A DNA stretch of 64,000 nucleotides from Streptococcus sanguinis (GTDB lineage Bacteria; Bacillota; Bacilli; Lactobacillales; Streptococcaceae), in contig CP040556.1 of assembly GCA_013378335.1 (NCBI GenBank), positions 496,001-560,000 of the forward strand, written 5' to 3'. The notes beneath the pieces are model-generated. The model was not told where the DNA came from, ran no database searches, and worked only from the letters and a program-made list of their open reading frames with translations. The translations under genes and the position numbers were made by a program. Every line of letters starts with the position of its first letter. Position 1 is the first letter of the stretch. Positions 9,099 to 17,400 of the stretch are shown in pieces.

Positions 9099-9130
9099 AT
9101 CCCCAGTTTGAAAAGAGCTGGGGATTTTTA
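9099..9130 (+). terminator. Intrinsic terminator after the GNAT gene
   Basis: ATCCCCAG (9099-9106) pairs perfectly with CTGGGGAT (9118-9125), followed by five T. Confidence 0.85.
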
Positions 9131-9190
9131 TCTCTACCGCCAGAAGAAACTATAAAACAAACTGCTTCTGTGCTATAATGAGAGGTATAA

Positions 9191-9426
9191 AATGAGGCCA
9201 ATATCCAACGAAATACTAAGATAGGGGAGTTAGATGAAGAAGACCCAAGAATTGGAAATTACACCCAACTGATTGAGGAGAACTTCGATCCCTTGAGAGT
9301 GGAGAGATAGGGGAGAAAGATAATCATTAAAAACTCAAAGAGTCATCTGTGGCTAAATATCCAATCAATCTAAAGGCTGAATACGAGTGTTTACTAAAAT
9401 ATTTAGATAAACTAGGTTTCGAATAG
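9191..9426 (+). pseudogene. Gene remnants, plus strand
   Basis: There is no intact gene between 9095 and 9745. A TATAAT (9174-9179) is followed by ATG 9192, which soon meets a stop. In other frames two coding-like stretches occur: one ending at 9310 (containing TKIGELDEEDPRIGNYTQ, open but startless) and one ending at TAG 9424-9426 (VAKYPINLKAEYECLLKYL). Their protein-like composition and lack of starts suggest a decayed gene. I cannot name the family. Confidence 0.35.
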
Positions 9427-9460
9427 TCCATTTTGTAAAAAATTTCATGCTTTCTAACTA

Positions 9461-9652
9461 TCACTTGATGTAATTTGCTAAAATATTAAACCATTCTAAA
9501 GTTCGAATATTAGCTTTTGTTAAAATTTCAAAGTATTCTAAGCGTGAAATGCCTTGATAATTCATTTTTAAAGAGAAATAATCCCTATCTGAAGTTGAAG
9601 AAATTATCGGGTGGGGATATTTTAGGTATTTGATTTTGAAAAAGTGTTATTT
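9461..9652 (-). pseudogene. Gene remnant, minus strand (C-terminal fragment)
   Basis: On the minus strand a frame of about 62 codons stays open until TGA at 9463-9461 and encodes a protein-like tail (DRDYFSLKMNYQGISR, then LEYFEILTKANIRTLEWF). It has an upstream stop and no SD-supported start, only an internal ATG. It looks like the C-terminal end of a lost gene. No family recognised. Confidence 0.35.
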
Positions 9653-9745
9653 CAGGGATAAAAAATGACATTTCAGGGCGGCCTTGCAAAAGATTTATTG
9701 CTACGTGCTATACTTAGTTCATCAAATTAATGGAGAGGTTTTATT

Positions 9746-10498
9746 ATGACTACTAACTACACCATTCGTCCCCTGACCTATAGCAACTTTACTCACCGTG
9801 AGTTTGAAAGTTTGATGACGGATTCTTGTCAAATCATCACGGAATTTGTCAAGGCAAATAAGGACGAAGATATGTATGGTACGCACTTGGAGCCCTTTGC
9901 GAGCAAGCTAGAAGAATTCCAGAAACAGCTAGCTAGCGTGGAAAAGAAACAAACCACAAGTCTGGCGGAGGTAGATAAGGAGCGGGACAATGCTCTGGTC
10001 GGACTCTTTACCCTACATAGGGGATTTGCTAAGATAAAGGAAGCGAAGTTCAAGGAAGCCCATGAGACGCTGGCTCCAGTCCTGACTAAGTACAAGGATA
10101 TCACCAAGCATAATAACGATGTCGCAACTGCTGAGATTAAGAGTCTCCTCAAAACCCTAAAGGAAGAGCCCTACAATGCGGCAGTAACTACGCTGGGACT
10201 CTCACCAGTGATTAGCGCAGTGACGACTGCACAGGAAGACTATGATAAGGCCGAAGCCCTAGCGCGTGCAGCCAAGTCCAGCAAGGAAGTCGGTAAGACC
10301 AAGCAGCTGCGCACGGAAATCTCCCGCACTTATGACCTCTTTATGCGCTATACCGCAGCCTCCGCAGAAGCCTATCCAGAGAAAGTCCACTTTGCCAAAC
10401 TCCTCAAGGATCTCAACATCCTCCGAGACAGCAAGCGACGCCTGGCCAGTCCAAATAAGAAAACTAAAACTGAACCAGCGCCAGAAGCAGCAGGATAA
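9746..10498 (+). CDS. DUF6261-like helical protein
   Basis: The 250-residue soluble protein is almost entirely predicted alpha-helical, with coiled-coil-like stretches at about 45-75 and 160-200 and a K/P/E-rich tail. The opening YTIRPLTYSNFTHREF and the general helical pattern resemble DUF6261 proteins, which I associate mainly with oral Bacteroidetes and a few oral streptococci; this comes from memory. The SD GGAGAGG precedes ATG 9746 and a TTGCAA/TATACT promoter lies just upstream. It is flanked by gene remnants and the defence module, and its GC content looks higher than theirs. The function is unknown. Confidence 0.7.
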   Translation: MTTNYTIRPLTYSNFTHREFESLMTDSCQIITEFVKANKDEDMYGTHLEPFASKLEEFQKQLASVEKKQTTSLAEVDKERDNALVGLFTLHRGFAKIKEAKFKEAHETLAPVLTKYKDITKHNNDVATAEIKSLLKTLKEEPYNAAVTTLGLSPVISAVTTAQEDYDKAEALARAAKSSKEVGKTKQLRTEISRTYDLFMRYTAASAEAYPEKVHFAKLLKDLNILRDSKRRLASPNKKTKTEPAPEAAG

Positions 10499-10505
10499 AG
10501 AATAC

Positions 10506-10537
10506 TCCCTTAGAATTGTAAATTCTAGGGATTTTTT
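10506..10537 (+). terminator. Intrinsic terminator after the DUF6261-like gene
   Basis: TCCCTTAGAATT (10506-10517) pairs with AATTCTAGGGA (10520-10531) with one bulge, followed by T6. Confidence 0.8.
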
Positions 10538-10591
10538 GTGTTTAATAGACATTGGGTAGGGAATGTGAAGGTGGAAGCCGACAAAAAAATA

Positions 10592-10659
10592 TTGGATTTT
10601 TGCATAAATACTTTATAGAATGAGGAGGAGTTGATATAATGATAGATGTAAAAAATTAA
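10592..10659 (+). promoter_or_regulatory. Upstream region of the defence module with a possible six-codon leader
   Basis: Two overlapping promoter readings exist: TTGGAT (10592-10597) with TAGAAT (10616-10621), or TTTATA (10612-10617) with TATAAT (10635-10640). The strong SD AGGAGG (10623-10628) serves no large gene. It precedes a six-codon frame, ATG 10639 to TAA 10657-10659 (MIDVKN). If the first promoter is used, this would be a translated leader before the nuclease gene. Confidence 0.35.
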
Positions 10660-10688
10660 AACTCTTTGATATGATAAAAGGATTAAAA

Positions 10689-11504
10689 ATGACCCTGTTA
10701 AAAAATATTTTTGAAAAAATTTCTTCCATTACCACTTCTGGAATAGAGGTTAAAAGTTTAAGTGAAGATGAAGTGGAAGTTATCGTTGCTGAAATTAACT
10801 CTTTAAATCCAAGTGAAAAAGATTTTATAAAAAATAAACTTGTAGAAATTTCAAAAGGAAGAAGCAGTTCCTACACTCCTAACATTATAGCTAAAAAGAT
10901 TTATGATAATCTTTTTCGTGATGATGGTACGCTGAAAGATTCAAGAATAATATCTGGTTTTGCTGCAGAATTTTTTTTGATATGTATTTTAATTGATAAT
11001 GGTTTTGAACAACAATTTTGCTACAAAAATTTAGAAGAAAATTCAGCTAAAAAAGGATTTGATGGGCTTTACCAAATAAATGAAGAAATATGGCTTGTAG
11101 AAAGCAAGTCTACTCAAGAGGGAGATAATATCTCGCACAAGACAACCATCAAACGGGCTTACGATGGAATAACTGATCAGTTAGCTGGGAAAACTAAAAA
11201 TGACCCTTGGGAGAATGCTGCTAATCATGCTAAATCCTTTAAATCTTCGGAATCTCTAATTCATAAGTTAGAACAATTAAGTATTGAATATACTAGAGAA
11301 AACTATAAAAAATTATCCGAATGTAATTTAATTATTGGTTCTACTGTAATTCATAAAAATACAGCTTTTGGAATCATTGATAGTAAAAAAATTGACGATT
11401 ATTTAGTCGGGCATCAAGTGAAAAATGAAAAGGTTGTGGCGATGAATCTAAGTGAACAAGATCTTTTTGTAGAGATTATGAAGGAGATTGCAAATGTCAA
11501 ATAA
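10689..11504 (+). CDS. HamA/AbpA-like nuclease (DUF1837-type), putative Hachiman component
   Basis: The 271-residue protein has a PD-(D/E)xK-like core: E94 in GFAAEFF, D125 in KKGFDGLYQ and E138-x-K140 in WLVESKST, followed by a conserved-looking helical stretch around RAYDGITDQL. This layout, with a helicase gene translated from an overlapping start, matches HamA (DUF1837) of Hachiman and AbpA of AbpAB. In those systems the helicase partner senses DNA and licenses nuclease activity. ATG 10689 is chosen because AAAAGGA (10674-10680) precedes it; ATG 10671 lacks an SD. The gene is clearly more AT-rich than its surroundings, a sign of transfer. The family assignment is by motif and context only. 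Confidence 0.65.
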   Translation: MTLLKNIFEKISSITTSGIEVKSLSEDEVEVIVAEINSLNPSEKDFIKNKLVEISKGRSSSYTPNIIAKKIYDNLFRDDGTLKDSRIISGFAAEFFLICILIDNGFEQQFCYKNLEENSAKKGFDGLYQINEEIWLVESKSTQEGDNISHKTTIKRAYDGITDQLAGKTKNDPWENAANHAKSFKSSESLIHKLEQLSIEYTRENYKKLSECNLIIGSTVIHKNTAFGIIDSKKIDDYLVGHQVKNEKVVAMNLSEQDLFVEIMKEIANVK

Positions 11505-14025
11505 CTTAGAGGGTGGGAAAAGTCTGCTGACTAGAATTAAAAATAATACATATGTTTCTAAGCATCTAATTGATCTACTTTATAAGAAACCAGATTTGTC
11601 ATTTAATGAAGCCGAGTTTCTTTTCTCTGTGGCATTATTATTAATTGAAGAATATCAAGAAACAATAGACCAAGATAAATATCTATTAATAGAATATGCT
11701 TATTTGATTATTGCTGTAACCTGTTTTAAAACAAATGACTTTAGGGCTTTATACGATTTTTCTGTAAATTATGGTTATTATCCAACTGCTAGAACAATTT
11801 TAGAGAGTGGGCTAATAAAAGATGAAGAGCTTACAATTAATCACCTTATCTCTGATTTGGAGATAGAAAAATTTGTAGATGAAAATAAAGTTAAAACATA
11901 TGAGCAAAACAAGGTATTTGAAGAAATACTAGACTCTAATTTTAAACAATTATCATTTATAGCTCCAACTTCATATGGAAAGAGCGAGCTAGTCTTTCAG
12001 CATATAAAAAAGAATAATGAATGCAATTTTATTGCTATTATAGTTCCAACGAAGGCTTTGATTGATCAAACGTTTCGAGCAGCCAAGAGGAATATTTCGG
12101 ATAGGAAAATTATTGTACATGACCAAAATTATGATTCAGAGAAAGATGCTAGAGTTTTAGCAATCGTTACTCAAGAACGTGGATTACGTCTTATTGAGGA
12201 AGGAATAGTATTTGACTTAATTTATATAGATGAGGCTCACGAATTACTTGATTTTAATTTTTCAAATTTATTTTCCAATCGGAGTTTGCTCTTATCTCGG
12301 TTTATAAAACTATCTATAATGAGAAAACCTGAATTGAAAATTATTTATCTATCTCCATCAATACAAAATTCAAAAAATTTATCGCTGAGAAATCAAGGAG
12401 CAATACAATCTTATAGAATTGAAAAAAATCTTAAGATACTAAAATTAAGATATTTAAACAGGAGTTGTGAAGAATATATTTATGATTTATTTTTTAATGA
12501 ATTTATTCCAACTGCTCAGATTGTTCCTTCTTCGTTTGACTATATAACAAAGGTGTCAATAAGTTTTAGAAAAAATTTACACTTTTTATATCGTCCTAGG
12601 ATGATTGAGAATTATACTGAAAAATTATATTCCGCATTACCTGAGGAAAGTATACCTGATGAAATTGAGGATTTACAACGAGAGCTTGCAACGATTATTC
12701 ACCCTAAATTTAAACTCATAAAATATCTTTCAAAAGGAATTGTTTATATGCATGGGCGCATGCCGTTGTTGATTAGAAATTATCTTTTGAAATTTATTAG
12801 AGAATCTGATTTTTTACGAAATTTTGTTGCTAATGCTGTTGTTTTGGCTGGAATGAACTTACCTATAGATAATTTAATTTATATTTCAGGTTTTAAAAGT
12901 ATCAGTGATTTGAATAATCTAATTGGGAGAGTCAATCGATTAAATGAGATTTTTAAAGATGGTGATTCCCTTTCAAGACTTTTTATCCCTGTTCATTTTG
13001 TTGATATAGAAGAATATCCTCAATATTCAGGAACTAAAAATAGCTTGAAGACTAAGATAGAGCAACTTAGAGGGCGCCACTTAGAGGATGTAAAAAATCC
13101 ACTATTAGAAGAATATAATAAAACAAAGAATGCCGAAAAAGTAACAGAAATCAGAAGTTTAGAAAATCAAGTCATTGAAAATTATAATAATCCAGATTTT
13201 TTTACCCGTTTAACTAAAGCAGGTGCTCAACAGATTTTGAATTACACTGCAGACGGGTTGCAGCAACTGGAAAATATTTTGATGAAAGAAGAAAAGATTA
13301 TTGGAACAGAGAATTTGATCGAATTAATTTTAAATAAGATAAAGAAAGTGTTTTTTGACAGTTTTTTACTTTCTAATATTTTTTTGAATTCTAGTTTAGA
13401 AGTTGATACTAATCTGTTTAACCCAGGAAATAATGTTAAACGTTTAAGATACGATGCAACAATTGATTATTATAGGAGGTTTCTGGAATTTTCTTTTAAT
13501 GGCTTGAATGAAAGAATTGAAGATCTATATAAATATTGGACTGAAGACATACTGGGAAATAGCAGTCGAAAAGATTTAAATTATTATGTTTATGTTGGAC
13601 GTCAATTTGGTGAAGTTGCATATTATGAAACAGAAGCACATCAAGGGCAAAAAGTATATGTAGATTTACGTACACATAAGTATGATGAGGACTATTTATA
13701 TAACTTAGCTGTAATTAAAATCCAAACTGATGAAGATTTTATTAATCACGAGATTACGTTATTGCTTAGCACTCTCAAAGAGTTTGAAATTATAACAGAA
13801 AATCAGTTTAATTATTTTTTGTATGGCACTTTTGATAAAAAGGAAATTGAAGTATTAAGATTAGGTATCAGTAGAAATATTTACCAATCTTTAAAAGCTA
13901 ATAATCAAATTGAGAATATAGGTTTTGATGAATTTGGTAATACATATGCTAATGAGCACTTAAAGAGTTATATTGATAAAAAAACAGGAATTGAAAAATT
14001 TGAATTGGAACAATTTTTCCTTTGA
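11494..14025 (+). CDS. HamB/AbpB-like DEAH-box helicase, putative Hachiman component
   Basis: The 843-residue protein is an SF2 helicase. Walker A is APTSYGKS (157-164), motif Ia follows as VPTKALIDQ, the DEAH box is 246-249, YLSPS may be motif III, and motif VI reads NLIGRVNRL with G478 and R482. The TSYGKS form of Walker A and the single-chain size fit Hachiman HamB. The C-terminal 350 residues have no recognised domain. ATG 11494 follows AAGGAG (11481-11486) with a 7-base spacer and overlaps the nuclease stop by 11 bases, so the pair is translationally coupled. Composition is strongly AT-rich. An unrelated DNA-repair role is the main alternative. Confidence 0.7.
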   Translation: MSNNLEGGKSLLTRIKNNTYVSKHLIDLLYKKPDLSFNEAEFLFSVALLLIEEYQETIDQDKYLLIEYAYLIIAVTCFKTNDFRALYDFSVNYGYYPTARTILESGLIKDEELTINHLISDLEIEKFVDENKVKTYEQNKVFEEILDSNFKQLSFIAPTSYGKSELVFQHIKKNNECNFIAIIVPTKALIDQTFRAAKRNISDRKIIVHDQNYDSEKDARVLAIVTQERGLRLIEEGIVFDLIYIDEAHELLDFNFSNLFSNRSLLLSRFIKLSIMRKPELKIIYLSPSIQNSKNLSLRNQGAIQSYRIEKNLKILKLRYLNRSCEEYIYDLFFNEFIPTAQIVPSSFDYITKVSISFRKNLHFLYRPRMIENYTEKLYSALPEESIPDEIEDLQRELATIIHPKFKLIKYLSKGIVYMHGRMPLLIRNYLLKFIRESDFLRNFVANAVVLAGMNLPIDNLIYISGFKSISDLNNLIGRVNRLNEIFKDGDSLSRLFIPVHFVDIEEYPQYSGTKNSLKTKIEQLRGRHLEDVKNPLLEEYNKTKNAEKVTEIRSLENQVIENYNNPDFFTRLTKAGAQQILNYTADGLQQLENILMKEEKIIGTENLIELILNKIKKVFFDSFLLSNIFLNSSLEVDTNLFNPGNNVKRLRYDATIDYYRRFLEFSFNGLNERIEDLYKYWTEDILGNSSRKDLNYYVYVGRQFGEVAYYETEAHQGQKVYVDLRTHKYDEDYLYNLAVIKIQTDEDFINHEITLLLSTLKEFEIITENQFNYFLYGTFDKKEIEVLRLGISRNIYQSLKANNQIENIGFDEFGNTYANEHLKSYIDKKTGIEKFELEQFFL

Positions 14026-14128
14026 TTTTTTAGAGAGTAAGAGGATACATTAACAAAATACGAAAGATCAAGAATTAGATTTAAAGAATTTAGTTCTTTT
14101 TGGAAAACAATAGAATTATCCAATTTAG

Positions 14129-14215
14129 GCTTTAACTGTAGGAGACCAGCTCAGAGGCACAACGCCTGAAGCTCAGGAGGAACTGGAGAAGTTTTTGGCT
14201 GAGTTTGAGAAATAA
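14129..14215 (+). pseudogene. C-terminal gene fragment
   Basis: A 28-codon in-frame tail (LTVGDQLRGTTPEAQEELEK... to TAA 14213-14215) has no start and a stop just upstream. Its GC content is higher than that of the helicase gene before it, so it may be the truncated end of a host gene at the island boundary. It weakly resembles the tail fragment at 42471-42617 (TVG-x-x...SPE pattern). The rest of 14026-14473 holds the terminator below and the subtilase upstream region. Confidence 0.35.
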
Positions 14216-14238
14216 TATCTAATAAACATCCCATAACA

Positions 14239-14284
14239 AACCAATTAAACTGGTCCATTCTGACCTAGTTCTGATTGGTTTTTT
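14239..14284 (+). terminator. Intrinsic terminator at the island's right edge
   Basis: AACCAAT (14239-14245) pairs with ATTGGTT (14274-14280), with an inner ACTGGTC/GACCtAGT stem, then a run of T. Confidence 0.75.
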
Positions 14285-14473
14285 CTTATTTCCGGATTTT
14301 AATATGTATTTATTCTATATTTCAAATAAATAGATGCTTGAAACTTTATCATATAGCAGTTTTTGGATAGAACATTCGTCATTATTACATTTTTGTTACA
14401 TTTGTTATATGTGTATGAATTGTCAGAAAATTTTTATTATAATATGGTTTATAAATAAAGTAAGGAGACTTCT

Positions 14474-17400
14474 ATGCAAAGACAACGTTTTTCACTCCGT
14501 AAATACAAGTTCGGTCTGGCTTCTGTTCTGTTGGGAACTGCTCTGGTTTTTGGTGCGGGACAGGCTCAGGCAGATGAGCAGGCGACCACTAGTTCGTCAG
14601 GGCAAGTTCAGCCGACTACTGCTGTGGTATCAGCGACTGAGTCTGCTTCTCAAGCAGTAACACCTGAGAGTCAGCCGGCAACTCAAGCCCCTGTGGAGAA
14701 AGCAACGCCAGCTTCTTCTGAATCGGCTACTTCAAGTACAGATCAGGCTAGTCAGCCTTCTAAGACAGAGGCTAAGGAAGCATCTGCAACTCCTGTAGAG
14801 AAAGGAGCGACTTCTTCATCAGAAGAGGCTTCTTCAAGTGCTGAGAAGGTAACTCAGCCATCTGCCACAGAGACCAAGTCAACAGTTCAGGCTAACCCAA
14901 CTGTAGAGTCTCCGGCAGCCGAAAACTCAGAAAAGCCTGCTGCTAATCCTGATTCAGTAGCAGAGTCACCAACTTCTCGCGATGCTAAGCCAAGCAGCAT
15001 CAGCACCAATGAGATTATCAAGGTACCTCAGACTTGGTCTCAGGGGTATAAAGGTCAAGGCCGAGTAGTAGCGATTATTGACTCGGGCTTGGATGTCCAT
15101 CATGAAGTTCTGCGAATTTCAGATCCTTCCAAGGCCAAGTATCAGACAGAGGCAGCTCTGGAAGAGGCTAAGAAGAAGGCTGGTATTGACTACGGGAAGT
15201 GGTACAACAGCAAGGTTGTCTATGCCTATAACTATATCGACGGTGATGACAATATCAAAGAAAAGAACAGTTATTCGCATGGTATGCACGTAACAGGGAT
15301 TTCAGTGGGAAATCCCAACAAGAAAGCTCCTAATGATGAGTATGTCTACGGTGTTGCGCCAGAAGCACAAGTTATGTTTATGCGGGTCTTTTCTGACCGT
15401 CAGCGCACAACTAGCGACGCTATCTATATTAAGGCCATTGATGATGCAGTAGCTTTGGGAGCTGATACCATCAATATGAGTCTGGGCTCAGCAACAGGGT
15501 CTACAGTTGATGTCAGCCCTAGTCTGCAGGCGGCTATTGAGCGCGCTCGGGCCAAGGGGGTGAGTGTGATCATTGCAGCGGGTAATGACAACACTTTCGG
15601 AAGTGAATACTCTAAACCGCTGGTTGAAAATCCAGACTATGGTCTAGTTGGCAGTCCTTCAACAGTAGAAAGCTCTATCTCAGTCGCTTCTGTCAATAAT
15701 ACTGTCCTGACAGAGGAAGTCATGGAAGTGCGTGGTCTGGAAAAGAATGATAAGCTTTTGAACGGTCATTTCAGCTATTCCATGGGTGAGACAAATGCAA
15801 CCTTTGAAAAGGGCAAGGAATATGAGTATGTCCATGTTGGTCTTGGCCGTGAAGAGGACTTTGCTGGTAAGGATTTGACAGGGAAGCTGGCTCTTATCCA
15901 GCGTGGTTCCTTTACCTTTGCTGAAAAGGTTAGAAATGCCATCAGCCATGGTGCTGTTGGTGCTCTGATCTATAATAACGTCGACGGAGCTAACCTAACG
16001 ATGAGCCTGGACAGTGAATCTAAAAAGGTTCCATCAGCCTTTATCAGTAAGGAATATGGAGAGGCTTTGGCAGCTGGTAATTACAAGGTAGTCTTTAATG
16101 GTCTTAAGGTCAATCGGCCGCATCCAGGAGCTGGTAGTCTGTCTGACTTCTCTAGTTGGGGTGTAACGACAGATGGCTTGCTCAAGCCAGATGTGACAGC
16201 ACCAGGTGGCGATATTTACTCTTCACTTAATGACAATACCTATGGCTCTATGAAGGGAACCAGTATGGCTACGCCTCATGTGGCTGGTGTAGCGGCTCTT
16301 GTCAAGGAATATCTCCTTCAGCACTATCCAGAACTGACGCCTGCCCAGAATGCAGATTTAGTCAAAGCGCTCATTATGTCAACAGCTAAGCTGCATGTCA
16401 ACAAGGAAACAGGTGCCTATACCTCTCCGCGTCAGCAGGGTGCTGGTATCGTAGATACGGCAGCGGCTATTTCTACCGGCCTCTATGTGACAGGGGATAA
16501 CCAATATCCTAGTGTTTCCTTGGGCAATGTCCAAGACAGCTTCACTTTTGATGTTACGGTTCATAATATCACTGATAAGGACCGGACGCTGAAGATGATT
16601 GTCAATACCAACACGGATGCAGTCAAGGATGGCTACTTTACCCTGACACCGCGCAAACTAACCGAAACGGTCTGGCCAGAAGTTACTGTCAAGGCTCACA
16701 GCAGCCAGAAAGTGACGGTCAAGGTAAATACTGCTAAGTTTGCGGAAGAGTTGATCAAACAGATGCCGAACGGCTATTTCCTAGAAGGTTTTGTCCGTTT
16801 TGTCGATCCAGCGGATGACGGCGATGTTGTTAGTCTGCCATTCATGGGCTTCCGTGGGCAATTTCAAGATCTTCCAGCTGTAGAAAGACCAATCTATGAT
16901 CTGGTCCAAGAAGGCAAGTCAGGCTTCTATTACCCAGTACCAGAGGATAAGAGTATCCTGTCTGATGACAATGTCTCTTCGCTTGTGACGGAATCCAATG
17001 ACAAGCTCTATTCGACCGGTCGAACAGCTGCTCGCAGCTCAATTGTACTGGGAACTGCAGAAAATGCGGATGGTAAGCATGTGCTGCAGCTGGGAGCAGA
17101 TGGCAAGATTCGTCTGGCCTTCTCACCTAATGGAGATGGCAATCAGGACAGCATCCAGTATCGGACAGTTCTCTATCGCAATATCAATAATCTGACAGCT
17201 AGTGTCTATACGGCAGATGATAAGGACTATCGCTTCCCAATCTGGCAGAGCAGCACGATTAAAGAAGGCCGCAAGAACTATTATAGTGGTCAGTCAGACA
17301 ATCCTAAGTCCTACCTACTAGAAGATACATACTGGGATGGTCGTGACAGCAAGGGTGAGAAGCTGGAGGATGGCCTCTATACCTATGTGGTTCGCTATAC

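Noticed and set aside
14334..14660. A 108-codon plus-strand frame overlapping the subtilase start.
   Set aside because: It crosses the promoter and the signal-peptide region in another frame, is rich in Cys/Trp/Leu and lacks an SD.
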